A stretch of DNA of 64,000 nucleotides from Rhodanobacter denitrificans. GTDB lineage: Bacteria > Pseudomonadota > Gammaproteobacteria > Xanthomonadales > Rhodanobacteraceae. A program made the translations under genes and the position numbers. Under the pieces are notes generated by a model. That model was not told the origin of the DNA. It saw only the letters and a list, made by a program, of their open reading frames with translations, and did no database searches. This document shows, piece after piece, positions 36,645 through 46,351 of the stretch (position 1 is the first letter of the stretch; each line of letters opens with the position of its first letter). The stretch is from positions 1 to 64,000 of the forward strand of contig NZ_QFWQ01000008.1 of assembly GCF_003335105.1 (NCBI RefSeq), written 5' to 3'.

Positions 36645-37769
36645 ATGCTACAGGTCAGCAGAAAGCGTGCTCTCATTTCCGGCATCACCGGGCAGGATGG
36701 GGCCTATCTGGCCGAATTTCTCTTGGCCAAAGGCTACGAGGTGCATGGCATCAAGCGCCGCGCGTCTTCGTTCAATACGGAACGGATTGATCACCTCTAC
36801 CAGGATCCCCACACACCGGATCGGAGGTTGGTGCTGCACTACGGTGACCTGACCGACTCGACCAACCTGATCCGCATTGTCCAGCAGGTACGCCCCGACG
36901 AAATCTATAACCTCGGTGCGCAGAGCCATGTGCAAGTCTCGTTCGAGACCCCCGAATACACGGCCAACGCCGATGCCCTTGGTACGCTGCGCCTGCTGGA
37001 AGCCATCCGCATCCTCGGCCTGGAAGGCGGCACGCGCTTTTACCAGGCATCGACCTCAGAGCTCTACGGTCTGGTTGCGGAAACGCCGCAGACAGAACGC
37101 ACTCCTTTCCATCCACGCTCGCCCTACGGCGTCGCAAAACTGTACGCGTACTGGATTGCGGTCAATTACCGTGAGGCATACGGTCTGTATGCCTGCAATG
37201 GCATCCTGTTCAACCACGAATCACCGGTACGCGGCGAGACCTTTGTTACCCGCAAGATCACGCGCGGACTGGCGCGTATTCATCTCGGCCTGCAGGACTG
37301 CCTGTACCTGGGTAATCTCGATGCCCGCCGTGACTGGGGGCACGCACGGGATTACGTGGAAGCACAGTGGTTGATGCTGCAACAACCACAGGCCGAGGAC
37401 TATGTGATTGCCACCGGTGAACAGCACTCCGTGCGTGAATTCGTCAACTGCGCCGCACGCGAACTGGGCATGGCTCTTGAATGGGTCGGCAGCGGCATCG
37501 GCGAACAGGCGATCGTTGCCCACGCACCTGCCGGTTCTGCAACGAAAGCCGGTCAACGCATCGTCGCCATCGATCCGCGCTACCATCGCCCGGCCGAGGT
37601 GGATACGCTGCTGGGCAACCCGAGCAAGGCGCGCGAAAAGCTCGATTGGATTGCCCGGACCAGCTTCGATGATCTCGTGCGCGAAATGATGGCATCGGAT
37701 CTATCCCTCACGCGACGTGATGCCTTGATCGAGCAATCCGGTTTTCGGGTCGCGCAGCACCACGAATGA
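36645..37769 (+). CDS. gmd: GDP-mannose 4,6-dehydratase
   Basis: A 374-residue short-chain dehydrogenase making GDP-4-keto-6-deoxy-D-mannose. The NADP loop is [20 protein letters not shown], then the GMD hallmark [17 protein letters not shown], catalytic YxxxK in [12 protein letters not shown], and [18 protein letters not shown]. The start [13 protein letters not shown] is chosen because upstream codons are non-homologous. Stop overlaps the fcl start in ATGA. Product feeds fcl and perhaps the second SDR at 41.1 kb. Confidence 0.97.
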   Translation: MLQVSRKRALISGITGQDGAYLAEFLLAKGYEVHGIKRRASSFNTERIDHLYQDPHTPDRRLVLHYGDLTDSTNLIRIVQQVRPDEIYNLGAQSHVQVSFETPEYTANADALGTLRLLEAIRILGLEGGTRFYQASTSELYGLVAETPQTERTPFHPRSPYGVAKLYAYWIAVNYREAYGLYACNGILFNHESPVRGETFVTRKITRGLARIHLGLQDCLYLGNLDARRDWGHARDYVEAQWLMLQQPQAEDYVIATGEQHSVREFVNCAARELGMALEWVGSGIGEQAIVAHAPAGSATKAGQRIVAIDPRYHRPAEVDTLLGNPSKAREKLDWIARTSFDDLVREMMASDLSLTRRDALIEQSGFRVAQHHE

Positions 37770-38728
37770 ACCCGATGCATACTTCATCCAAGATCTACGT
37801 CGCCGGCCATCGCGGCATGGTGGGTTCGGCCATCATCCGCCGGCTAAAGGCCGAAGGCTTCGACAACCTCGTCCTCCGCACCAGGCAGGAGCTCGATCTG
37901 ATCGACCAGCGCGCCGTCGAGGACTTCTTTGCCGTCGAGCGCCCCGAGTACGTTTTCCTGGCGGCTGCCAGGGTGGGTGGCATCCACGCCAACAACACCT
38001 ACCCCGCCGAATTCCTGCGCAACAACCTCGCGATCCAGACCAACGTGATCCACAGCGCGTGGAAAAACGGCGCGAAAAAGCTGCTGTTCCTCGGCTCGTC
38101 CTGTATCTACCCCCGCGACTGTCGGCAGCCAATCAAAGAGGAATATCTGTTGACCAGCCCGCTGGAGCCGACCAACGAGTGGTACGCGATCGCCAAGATC
38201 GCTGGCGTGAAAACCTGCCAAGCCTACCGTCGCCAGTACGCCTTCGACGCGATCTGCGCGATGCCCACGAACCTCTACGGTCCCAACGACAACTTCGACC
38301 CGCAAGACTCCCACGTGCTACCTGGCTTGATTCGCCGCTTTCACGAAGCCAAGCTGCGCGGCGACGAAGCGGTCGCGATATGGGGCACCGGTCAGCCACT
38401 GCGCGAGTTCATGCACGTGGACGACCTCGCCGACGCGGCGATGCTCCTGATGCGAAGCTACAGCAGAGAGGAAATCGTCAACGTCGGATCAGGTGACGAG
38501 GTCAGCATCGCCGAGCTCGCGCGCCTGATCGCCGACGCGGTCGGCTTCCGCGGCAGGCTGGAATTTGATCCCTCGCGGCCGGATGGTACGCCCCGCAAGC
38601 GGCTCGACATCTCGCGGCTCGAGGCGATGGGCTGGTCGGCTCGCACCCGCCTTCAACCAGGCATCGCGGGAACTTATGCTGCCTTTCTCGCAGCGCAGCA
38701 TGATCCTGTCGAAAGGACCGCGCCATGA
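37766..38728 (+). CDS. fcl: GDP-L-fucose synthase
   Basis: A 320-residue GDP-4-keto-6-deoxymannose 3,5-epimerase/4-reductase. NADP loop [49 protein letters not shown] and catalytic YxxxK in [13 protein letters not shown] are all canonical. With gmd it makes GDP-L-fucose for surface glycans. Translationally coupled to gmd and to the next gene (both ATGA overlaps). Confidence 0.97.
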   Translation: MNPMHTSSKIYVAGHRGMVGSAIIRRLKAEGFDNLVLRTRQELDLIDQRAVEDFFAVERPEYVFLAAARVGGIHANNTYPAEFLRNNLAIQTNVIHSAWKNGAKKLLFLGSSCIYPRDCRQPIKEEYLLTSPLEPTNEWYAIAKIAGVKTCQAYRRQYAFDAICAMPTNLYGPNDNFDPQDSHVLPGLIRRFHEAKLRGDEAVAIWGTGQPLREFMHVDDLADAAMLLMRSYSREEIVNVGSGDEVSIAELARLIADAVGFRGRLEFDPSRPDGTPRKRLDISRLEAMGWSARTRLQPGIAGTYAAFLAAQHDPVERTAP

Positions 38729-39636
38729 GCAGCAGCGCGGTTACCGTCCTCTACCGCCGGATTCGCGATTGGGTACAGGGTACCGAAGCGCACGAGCGCA
38801 CCCGCGAACTGATCGGGACGATGTTGGCTGATCGTTTCGCGGAAAAGCGTCGGATCGCCTCGCTGCACGAGGTGGAATTCCGAGTCCACTCGCAGTTCGG
38901 TGACGACGGCATCATCCAGTGGCTGGTGGCCCGGCTGCCGTCACTGCCGAAGCGCTTTGTCGAGTTCGGGGTGGAGGATTACTCCGAATCCAACACGCGC
39001 TTCCTGATGGTCCATCGCAACTGGTCCGGCTTCGTTATGGACGGCTCGCCCGCCAACATCGAACGACTGCGCGCACGTCGGTGGTTCTGGCGCTACAACC
39101 TGACCGCACAGCCGCGCTTCGTAACCCGTGAGAATGTCGACGCGCTGATCGCCGAATGGGCGGGAAGCGAACCGGTAGGACTCCTGCACATCGACATCGA
39201 CGGCAACGACTACTGGTTGTGGGACGCGGTGAAGTGCATCTCGCCCGGTATCGTTGTCATGGAATACAACGCCGTTTTCGGCGACGAGCGTGCGATTACA
39301 GTTCCTTACTCACCCGACTTCCATCGCTTCGCCGCGCACTATTCAGGCCAGTACGCCGGCGCTTCGCTGGGTGCGCTCGCACACCTAGCCAGGCTCAAGG
39401 GATATGCGTTGATTGGAAGCAACAGCGCGGGCAACAATGCCTACTTCGTGCGCCGGGATCTGCTCGGTGACGACATTCTTGAAGTGCCGGTTACGCGCGC
39501 CTTCGTACAGCCCAATTACCGTGAGAGCCGCGACCGCTCGAATCGGCTCGACTTCCTCTCTTTCGAGCAGCGCCAAGCCTCGATCCGCGGGATGCCGGTA
39601 GTCAACGTCGCAACCGGCCAGAGTGAGCCGTTTTGA
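38725..39636 (+). CDS. Uncharacterised protein, methyltransferase-like, in polysaccharide operon
   Basis: A 303-residue soluble protein. [18 protein letters not shown] (about 73-90) followed by [19 protein letters not shown] looks like the SAM-binding start of an FkbM-type methyltransferase, with an Asp where the ribose-binding acid is expected. A later conserved-looking block is [17 protein letters not shown], then [18 protein letters not shown] cannot assign a substrate. It is coupled to fcl upstream and to the flippase downstream (TGATG), so it belongs to the same operon and may modify a sugar of the repeat unit. Confidence 0.6.
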   Translation: MSSSAVTVLYRRIRDWVQGTEAHERTRELIGTMLADRFAEKRRIASLHEVEFRVHSQFGDDGIIQWLVARLPSLPKRFVEFGVEDYSESNTRFLMVHRNWSGFVMDGSPANIERLRARRWFWRYNLTAQPRFVTRENVDALIAEWAGSEPVGLLHIDIDGNDYWLWDAVKCISPGIVVMEYNAVFGDERAITVPYSPDFHRFAAHYSGQYAGASLGALAHLARLKGYALIGSNSAGNNAYFVRRDLLGDDILEVPVTRAFVQPNYRESRDRSNRLDFLSFEQRQASIRGMPVVNVATGQSEPF

Positions 39637-41000
39637 TGGCAGACGCGGCACCGCAGCGCAAGCTGGTCATCCCGCGACTGCCCTCCCTGATGGGCCATCG
39701 CGGGCGCAGCATCGCCAATACCGCTGCATGGTCGCTGGTGGCAAAAATGGCATCGGCGGCGAACCTGTTCGTCGCCGTACCCTTCGTACTCCGCGACCTC
39801 GGCCCGATGGAGTTCGGTGCCTGGGTGACGTTGGTATCGCTGGTATATTTTGCCGGCTTTCTGGATTTCGGTTTCGGCAACGGCACCATGAACCTAGTCG
39901 CCGCGGCGCACGCGCGCGGCGCATCCGCGGAAGTGGCAATTATTCTGCGTGAAGGCCGGCGCACTTTGGCGAAGGTTTCCGCCTGGCTCGCCCTCGCCGT
40001 GCTGGTGGTGCTGCCACTTGTGCCGTGGCATCGCCTGCTCGGCCTGCCTGCGGAGACGGCCGGGCACTCCCGCCTGGCCTCGGCCGCGGTACTTTTCTCG
40101 ATCGTGGTTGCAGTGCCGCTGAACCTTGCCAACCGCGTACAGCTGGGATTGGGACGTGGGGAACGCGCCTTCCGCTGGCAAGCGGCCGGTCAGCTGTTCG
40201 CTCTCGTCTCAGTAGTCGTCCTGGCGCTAGCCGGTGGCTCGCTGCCGGTGCTGACCTTGGCCGCGGTGGGCGCGCCCCTGCTGGCCTCGGCCTGCAATAC
40301 TATTTCCCTACGGCGCGACCCGGCCCTGCAGGTCCCCGCCAGCCTGCCGAGACAGCTCGACATCGCCAAGAGCATCCATCGTGAAGGCGTCCTGTTCTTC
40401 GTGATGCAGCTGGCGGCGGCAATGGCTTTCTCGGCCGATCTGCCGCTGATCTCGGCCCTGCGTGATCCAACGCAAGCGGGCGTCTACGCGATCGTGCAGC
40501 GCCTGTTCTCAGTCATCCCACTCAGCCTGAGCCTGGTGTGGGCTCCGCTCTGGCCCGCCTACCGGCACGCGCTAGCGGCCGGACACCATGCGTGGGCCAC
40601 ACGTACGTTGCGGCATTCGATGGTGATAGCGGTATGCATTGCCGGCGTCGTGGGATCACTGATTGTCATCGGTTTCGACTGGATCACCGGTTTCTGGGTG
40701 CACCGGGCGCTGGCGGTCGCCACGCCGATGCTGGTCGGCTTCGCCATCTGGAGTGTGCTGGAGGCAGCCGGTACCGCACTGGCGACCTTCCTCAACGCTG
40801 CCAGCGTGATGCGTTTTCAGGTGATCACCGCCTCGACCTTCGCTATCTTGTGCTTTGCGTGCAAGGTTTGGACGATCCCGAATCTGGGTGTCGAGTGGCT
40901 TCCATGGGTCACCGCAGCGACTTGGAGTATCACGAACGCACTGCCAATCCTGTGGTTTCGCAAACGCATCATGACCGACATCTTTGCGAGAAAGTACTGA
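39636..41000 (+). CDS. Polysaccharide flippase (Wzx-like, MATE/MOP superfamily)
   Basis: A 454-residue membrane protein with about 12 helices in the RfbX/Wzx pattern: WSLVAKMASAANLFVAVPFV at the N-terminus, FGAWVTLVSLVYFAGFLDFGFGNG, and ALRDPTQAGVYAIVQRLFSV in the centre. It would flip undecaprenyl-linked oligosaccharide across the inner membrane. Start ATG overlaps the upstream stop; last gene of the plus-strand operon that begins with gmd. No clear Wzy polymerase is visible unless one of the GT-C-like proteins plays that part. Confidence 0.87.
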   Translation: MADAAPQRKLVIPRLPSLMGHRGRSIANTAAWSLVAKMASAANLFVAVPFVLRDLGPMEFGAWVTLVSLVYFAGFLDFGFGNGTMNLVAAAHARGASAEVAIILREGRRTLAKVSAWLALAVLVVLPLVPWHRLLGLPAETAGHSRLASAAVLFSIVVAVPLNLANRVQLGLGRGERAFRWQAAGQLFALVSVVVLALAGGSLPVLTLAAVGAPLLASACNTISLRRDPALQVPASLPRQLDIAKSIHREGVLFFVMQLAAAMAFSADLPLISALRDPTQAGVYAIVQRLFSVIPLSLSLVWAPLWPAYRHALAAGHHAWATRTLRHSMVIAVCIAGVVGSLIVIGFDWITGFWVHRALAVATPMLVGFAIWSVLEAAGTALATFLNAASVMRFQVITASTFAILCFACKVWTIPNLGVEWLPWVTAATWSITNALPILWFRKRIMTDIFARKY

Positions 41001-41060
41001 ATCTGGCGCGCACAGTCTGCGAATCAGGTCCTATGCCCACCGCCCTTCCCGATATCCAGT

Positions 41061-42032
41061 TCATCGAGAATCGGTAGCCCGGGTACGTCCCTCGAATCTG
41101 GCCAATGCCCCATCGACGAGGATCGCGACCATCCCGCGAAAATCCACACTCGGGCACCACCCAGTCGCTTCTCGCAATCGAGTCGTGTCGCCACATAACT
41201 CCTGCGCATGGCGCTGCAGGATCGAGGAGGTTTCCACCACATGCCCTTGCCAGTCGATACCCAGGCACTGCGCAGCCGTCTCCACTAAATCTCTGACGCT
41301 ATAGGTGCGGCCCGACGCCACAACGAAGTCCTGCGGCTTCCGCGCTTCAAGGATCATCCACATAGCGCGTGTATAGTCCGGTGCGTAACCCCAGTCCACG
41401 CGCGCGTCGAGGCTGCCTATCTCAAAAGATGGGAGCACGCCTTTCTTCAACGCGACAAGCCCATCCACGACGCGTTGAGTGACGAACTGCGGTCCGCGCA
41501 GCGGCGATTCGTGGTTGAACAGGATGCCGCAGGCGACGAACAAGCCACGGACGCGGCGATAGTAGTCGGCCAAAAGCATTCCTGAAGCCTTCGTCACGCC
41601 ATAGATGCAAGTCGGACGCATCGACGTACGTTCGTTCTGCGGCCTCGTCGCCGCCTCTCCGAACACGCGCGAGGACGAGGCGTAGAAAACACGAGCCTCC
41701 GAACAGAAACCGTACACGGCCTCGAGCACGTTGCCAAACCCCTCCACATGCACGCGCCAGCTATCCCGCCAGATGTCCGCTTCGTTAGTACCAGGCTCCT
41801 GCGAACTATGGTGGTGAGCTGCCAGGTAATACACCTGCTGCGGGCGGAAACGTTCCACCAATCGCCTGACCGAGGCGAGGTCGGCAACGTCGACGGGGTC
41901 GTACTTATCAGCATTGCAGACTTCAACCGCGTGCCGCGATACGCCGACGAGCGAGAATCCGCGTCTGGTGAGCTGATCCCACAGGATGCGCCCATCCTGG
42001 CCGCGATGACCAATGATGAGTGCCCGCGGCAT
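41061..42032 (-). CDS. GDP-mannose dehydratase-like SDR (second copy)
   Basis: A 323-residue extended short-chain dehydrogenase. NAD(P) loop IIGHRGQDGRILWDQLTRRG, Ser in FYASSSRVFGEA, catalytic YxxxK in CIYGVTKASGML, and NHESPLRGPQFVTQRVVDG, which is close to the GMD motif. The protein is about 50 residues shorter than Gmd and lacks the KRRSSSFNT-type segment. So it is probably not a second 4,6-dehydratase but an epimerase or reductase acting on a GDP-sugar; the exact reaction is open. Coupled by TGATG to the upstream C-methyltransferase gene. Confidence 0.8.
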   Translation of the reverse strand: MPRALIIGHRGQDGRILWDQLTRRGFSLVGVSRHAVEVCNADKYDPVDVADLASVRRLVERFRPQQVYYLAAHHHSSQEPGTNEADIWRDSWRVHVEGFGNVLEAVYGFCSEARVFYASSSRVFGEAATRPQNERTSMRPTCIYGVTKASGMLLADYYRRVRGLFVACGILFNHESPLRGPQFVTQRVVDGLVALKKGVLPSFEIGSLDARVDWGYAPDYTRAMWMILEARKPQDFVVASGRTYSVRDLVETAAQCLGIDWQGHVVETSSILQRHAQELCGDTTRLREATGWCPSVDFRGMVAILVDGALARFEGRTRATDSR

Positions 42033-43294
42033 CAGTCGCCTACGATCTCGATTTCCGGCAGCGGAAAGATGAGCTTGCCGCCCGAGGCCAGGTACTTCGC
42101 TTCGCGCTGCACGATGGTCGACTTGAAATGCCAGGGAAGCACGAGGAAATAGTCCGGCCGCATCGCGTGCGCCTCCTGCTCGGAGATGATTGGGATGTGG
42201 GTGCCCGGCGTGTAGGCGCCGAACTTCTCCGGATTCACTTCGGCAATCGCCGGGATCAACTCCGGTCCCAGCTTGCAGAACTGCAGCAGTACGTTGCCCT
42301 TCGTCGAGGCACCGTAGCCGAGGATGCGTTTGCCGTCGGCAACCAGCGACTGGATGAGACGCTGCAGATCGGCGCGGTGCTTGAACACCCGCTCCTCGAA
42401 ATGGCGATAGGGCTTGGTGGTGCTCAGCCCCCAGTTTTCCTCCTGCTGCAGCATCCACTCGACAATCGAACGGTCGCCTGAAATGGTGGCTTTGTCGTGG
42501 CAGGCAGTGACGGCGACACTACCACCGTTGACGCTATTCATCTGCACGTTTGTGATGCGCAACCCATGCCTGGCGAGCAAGTCCCGGATCACGCGCAACG
42601 AGTAATACTCCAGGTGCTCGTGGCAGACGGTGTCATAAGCGTTGGTGCGCAACATCGAGGGCATGTAGCTCTGCTCGAAATGCCACAGACCGTCGGGCGC
42701 GAGCGCCTGCGCGATGTCGTGAACGAAAGCGTTCGGGTCCTCAAGATCGTAGAACATCGCGATCGAGGTGATGATCTTCGCGCGATGCCCGCCCGAAGCC
42801 TCAAGAAAGCGCGAGCCGGAGAAAAATTCCGTCACGACCTCGATATCGGAAGGGTAGTACTCCCGAAACTTGTGCGCGGTGGGATCCATGCCTACGCGGC
42901 GGATGCCAGCAATCGAATACGCCTTCAGCAGGGTGCCATCGTTGCTGCCGATGTCCAGAACCCAGTCACCCGCCGTGAGCGGCTGTCGTCGTTCCAGCCC
43001 ACGTACCTTCTGGGCAAGGTGCTCGACCATCGACGAATTCAGGCCAGAGCGGTAGCCATAGTTATCCCCGTACATCTCGGCCAGACTGTAGGAGTGCTTG
43101 AGTTGCAGCAGCCCGCTGTCAGGGCACCAGACCAGTTCAAGCGGGCCGCAGGTCACCGGCTGCGAAGGTGTGCGCGGGAAAACGCCGGTCAGGTACTGCT
43201 CGCCGAGGTTGAGCACCGACACGAGGTGACGGCTACCGCTGACGCGGCACTGCTGGATTTCGTGGATCGAATCGTTGGTGCCATTGCTCGTCAT
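42032..43294 (-). CDS. NDP-sugar C-methyltransferase (TylCIII/NovU/TcaB9 type)
   Basis: A 420-residue three-domain SAM-dependent C-methyltransferase that would add a methyl branch to a keto-deoxysugar nucleotide. The N-terminal zinc-finger region is altered: CRVSG and CPDSG replace the usual CxxCG pairs. The SAM domain has VLDIGSNDGTLLKAYS, and the catalytic region is VCHEHLEYYS. The C-terminal domain has LGYGASTKGNVLLQF. Overlaps its neighbours on both sides (ATGA/TGATG), forming a three-gene minus-strand operon with a glycosyltransferase and an SDR. Confidence 0.88.
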   Translation of the reverse strand: MTSNGTNDSIHEIQQCRVSGSRHLVSVLNLGEQYLTGVFPRTPSQPVTCGPLELVWCPDSGLLQLKHSYSLAEMYGDNYGYRSGLNSSMVEHLAQKVRGLERRQPLTAGDWVLDIGSNDGTLLKAYSIAGIRRVGMDPTAHKFREYYPSDIEVVTEFFSGSRFLEASGGHRAKIITSIAMFYDLEDPNAFVHDIAQALAPDGLWHFEQSYMPSMLRTNAYDTVCHEHLEYYSLRVIRDLLARHGLRITNVQMNSVNGGSVAVTACHDKATISGDRSIVEWMLQQEENWGLSTTKPYRHFEERVFKHRADLQRLIQSLVADGKRILGYGASTKGNVLLQFCKLGPELIPAIAEVNPEKFGAYTPGTHIPIISEQEAHAMRPDYFLVLPWHFKSTIVQREAKYLASGGKLIFPLPEIEIVGD

Positions 43295-44319
43295 GGTTTC
43301 CCCGGGGCTTTCTTGAACCAATTGCGATAGAAGAACCTACTCGCCTTCATGTCGAGCAGGTGAACGTTGGAATCCCGGTATGGTAAACGGCAAAACAGCA
43401 GACCGATGAGGTTCGCAAGCATCCCGGGGAAGCAGGCTATCGCGAAGGCACGTGCGCGGTCACGCAACTTGTGAACACGCGGACGCACCCAACGTCGGTA
43501 CTCGCCAAGATCGTAAGTACCCTTCGCGCGATAGAAGAACAGGCTTTTGAAGCTGCGCCACGGCTCGACTGGGTAACGACGATGGCGTACATCTTCCGAC
43601 ACCCCCGCCAACGACGCTATCAGAGCCGGCCAGCGGATCATGCGTATCTCGAATTCTTTTGGACGCCACTGCGTATTGCCGAAGCGTATGGAGATAAGCG
43701 GTTCGGCAATCACAAACGACGACCCAGGCAACTGGTGCTGGAAGATCACGCCTTCGTGGATAAAGTAGGAACCGAAGAACGGTTCGCGCTCACGCGCCAT
43801 CCAGACATCGTGGCGGATCACCACCGCGCCTATATAACTGAGGTAGGCAGAGGTTTCATCAAAGAGCCGGTCAAACTCATTGGCCCTGTAAGTGCGATCG
43901 GCGCCGAACTGAAGACGACTGGCGTCGATAAGCTCGCTGAGGTCCAGGCTGCGAAGTTCGGCGTTTACAACGACCAGGCTGTAGCCCTGATCGATCGCAT
44001 CGAGCACGCGGGCGATCGCACCGGGTTTGAGTAGGTCATCGTCCGACATCAACCAGCAGTACACGCCCTGGGCTTCGACAACGGCCGCATCGTAGTCGCA
44101 GTCAACACCACCGTTCCTTTCCTTGCGCACATATCGCAGGCGCGGAAACGTGGTTCGGAGTTCAGCGACGACTTCTGGCGTGGCATCTGTCGAAGCGCCG
44201 TCGAGGACGACGATTTCGACTGCATCCGTCGCCTGCCCCACGATACTGCGAAGTGTCTCACCAATATAATCAGCACGATTCCGGGTGGCGATACATATGG
44301 AAAGTTTGATGTGCGTCAT
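43291..44319 (-). CDS. Family 2 glycosyltransferase
   Basis: A 342-residue inverting GT2. The GT-A fold starts KLSICIATRNRADYIGETLR, nucleotide-binding DGASTDATPEV, and the metal-binding DxD is in CWLMSDDDLLKPGAI. The remainder shows no clear transmembrane domain apart from a hydrophobic stretch near AFAIACFPGMLANLIGLLF. Probably adds one sugar of the surface repeat unit. First gene of the minus-strand operon, divergent from the next glycosyltransferase across a 198-bp AT-richer gap in which I see no further gene. Confidence 0.9.
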   Translation of the reverse strand: MTHIKLSICIATRNRADYIGETLRSIVGQATDAVEIVVLDGASTDATPEVVAELRTTFPRLRYVRKERNGGVDCDYDAAVVEAQGVYCWLMSDDDLLKPGAIARVLDAIDQGYSLVVVNAELRSLDLSELIDASRLQFGADRTYRANEFDRLFDETSAYLSYIGAVVIRHDVWMAREREPFFGSYFIHEGVIFQHQLPGSSFVIAEPLISIRFGNTQWRPKEFEIRMIRWPALIASLAGVSEDVRHRRYPVEPWRSFKSLFFYRAKGTYDLGEYRRWVRPRVHKLRDRARAFAIACFPGMLANLIGLLFCRLPYRDSNVHLLDMKASRFFYRNWFKKAPGKP

Positions 44320-44517
44320 TATTCTGGCGCCTCGACGCCCCCACGTCACCCTCGATGCGGTGCGTAGTTTAGCTATACGGCGCGTTATGGCCTAGTAGCA
44401 ACCTGCAGATACCAGTATTGTCGACACGATTGCCGGGAATGGGTCGCCTTGTTCGCCTGCTCCTTGTTAAATTCGCAGGATACATAACGCCACGCTTGAG
44501 CTCCCCGCACCCAACCC

Positions 44518-45597
44518 ATGCGCGTTCTCTTTCTAGCCAAACGTCACCCACAACAACGCGACCTCATTGAGCGTCCTTACGGGCGCTTTCATTTCCTCCC
44601 CACACTGCTGGCAGCGCGTGGCCATGAGGTGCGTGTCACACTCTGCAGCCATCGCAGCCTGCCATCCATCGACCTGAAACGTGACGGCGTGCACTGGTTC
44701 AGTCGCGACATTCGCACGCTTGGCTTGCCCGCGTTGCTCGCGCAATTGCAGCAAGAGGCGGAATCCTTTCGTCCTAATTGGATCGTTGGTTGTTCGGATG
44801 CCTGGTTCGGCTTGCTGGCGCAGCGCCTAGCACCCAGGGTCGGTTCACGGCTGATGATCGATGCCTACGACAACTTCGAAGCGTACATGCCGTGGAACCT
44901 TCCGTTGCACTGGCTGTGGCGCCGGGCAGTGCGCAGCGCTGACTTGGTGACGGCGGCCGGACCGCAACTGGCAGAACGGCTGCAGTCGCACCGCCGATCC
45001 AGCCAGCCTGCGGCGGTGCTGCCAATGGCCGCCGATCCCGAGTTCGTACCGCTCGACAAGGCCGCCTGCCGGCAGGCACTCGGCCTGCCGATACAGGCCA
45101 TTTATGCTGGTTATGTGGGCAGTTGGTCCGCCAGCCGCGGCTCCTCGCTCTTGATCGGCGCGTTCCGTCGCGCACGTGCCGCGCGCCCCGACCTGCAACT
45201 CCTACTGAGTGGCCGGCCACCGCGCGAGGTGTTGGACGAACCCGGGGTAACTGCCACCGGCTACCTGCCCGACGCGCAACTGCCCATACTCCTCAATGCC
45301 CTCGACCTTGCCTGCGTGGTCACCGCCGACACCCGCTTTGGCCACTACAGCTATCCGGCAAAGCTCTGCGAGGCAATGGCCTGCACCATTCCGGTGGTCG
45401 CCACGGCCACCGGCGCGGTTCGGTGGATGCTGGGCGAGCAAACCGAACACCTCGCCCCCCTAGGCGATCCTGAAGCCTTCGCCGAGCGCATGCTGGCCTT
45501 GCTGGCCACCCCACGTACAAAGTACCCGTGTCCTCTTTCTTGGGAGGACGTTGCACTCAAGCTGGAGGACCTGCTCTCCTCCACACCCCGCCACTGA
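44518..45597 (+). CDS. Family 4-type glycosyltransferase
   Basis: A 359-residue GT-B enzyme. N-terminal MRVLFLAKRHPQQRDLIERP and GRFHFLPTLLAARGHEVRVT are the acceptor domain. The C-terminal donor domain has YAGYVGSWSASRGSSLLIGA and the GT1/GT4 sugar-nucleotide region YPAKLCEAMACTIPVVATAT. Not overlapping with its neighbours; convergent with the methyltransferase gene that follows, with only 19 bp between stops. Confidence 0.88.
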   Translation: MRVLFLAKRHPQQRDLIERPYGRFHFLPTLLAARGHEVRVTLCSHRSLPSIDLKRDGVHWFSRDIRTLGLPALLAQLQQEAESFRPNWIVGCSDAWFGLLAQRLAPRVGSRLMIDAYDNFEAYMPWNLPLHWLWRRAVRSADLVTAAGPQLAERLQSHRRSSQPAAVLPMAADPEFVPLDKAACRQALGLPIQAIYAGYVGSWSASRGSSLLIGAFRRARAARPDLQLLLSGRPPREVLDEPGVTATGYLPDAQLPILLNALDLACVVTADTRFGHYSYPAKLCEAMACTIPVVATATGAVRWMLGEQTEHLAPLGDPEAFAERMLALLATPRTKYPCPLSWEDVALKLEDLLSSTPRH

Positions 45598-45616
45598 GAT
45601 TACAAGGCTGTCGCAA

Positions 45617-46351
45617 TCACCGCCGATCAAGCCGATAGATCAGGGTCGGAATGAGACCCCGCAGCGGCTTCAGCACCCCATCCGGCACCATGCCAAGCCA
45701 GCGCGCGACCATCGCCTGCGACCGTTCGGTGGCAACCGTTTCACGCAAGGCCTCAAGGCACAGGTTGCGGTAGCCGAGCCCGGCATCACCCAGCATGCAT
45801 TCAAGCTGGTGCTTTTCGAGCGGTTCGCAATCGTAGAACTCGCCCTTGCGCATCAGGCGCAGGTAAGGTGTGCGCCAGCTGTGCGGCCACCAACTCAGGA
45901 ACATCAGGCCGTAATGAGGCTCGGTGAGCATCCAGCGATTGGGTACAGCGAGATAACCATCACCGCTGGGCTTCATCACGCGACGGATCTCAGCAAGATG
46001 AAGCGCCTGCGCCTTGGCATCACCGACGTGCTCGATCACATGGTTGCTGATGACGACATCGAAGCTGGCGTCGTCAAATGGCAGCTCCACGCCCTGCACC
46101 TGCCGATAACTGTAGCCTTCGTGCACGAGACGATTGTCGGAGACGTCAACCGCGGTCACCTCGCACTGCAGCCGCGGGTGGGTGCCGAAGTAGTGGGCGA
46201 TGCCGCCGGAGCCAGTGCCGATTTCCAGCATGTGCAGCGGCCGACGACGACTGGCCAGATTCAGCAAGCGCTCAATCTTCAGCGCTTTCCGCCTGCGCGA
46301 AGCCAGATCGAGCGCAACGTGGGGCAGACGTTGTAATGGTGGTGCAGTCAT
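45617..46351 (-). CDS. Class I SAM-dependent methyltransferase
   Basis: A 244-residue Methyltransf_11-type protein. Motif I is MLEIGTGSGGIAHYFG, motif II VTAVDVSDNRLV, and post-motif DASFDVVISNHVIEHVGDA. Start MTAPPLQRLPHVALD overlaps the upstream glycosyltransferase stop in ATGA. Likely methylates a sugar of the surface glycan; whether on O or another atom is not visible. Confidence 0.85.
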   Translation of the reverse strand: MTAPPLQRLPHVALDLASRRRKALKIERLLNLASRRRPLHMLEIGTGSGGIAHYFGTHPRLQCEVTAVDVSDNRLVHEGYSYRQVQGVELPFDDASFDVVISNHVIEHVGDAKAQALHLAEIRRVMKPSGDGYLAVPNRWMLTEPHYGLMFLSWWPHSWRTPYLRLMRKGEFYDCEPLEKHQLECMLGDAGLGYRNLCLEALRETVATERSQAMVARWLGMVPDGVLKPLRGLIPTLIYRLDRR

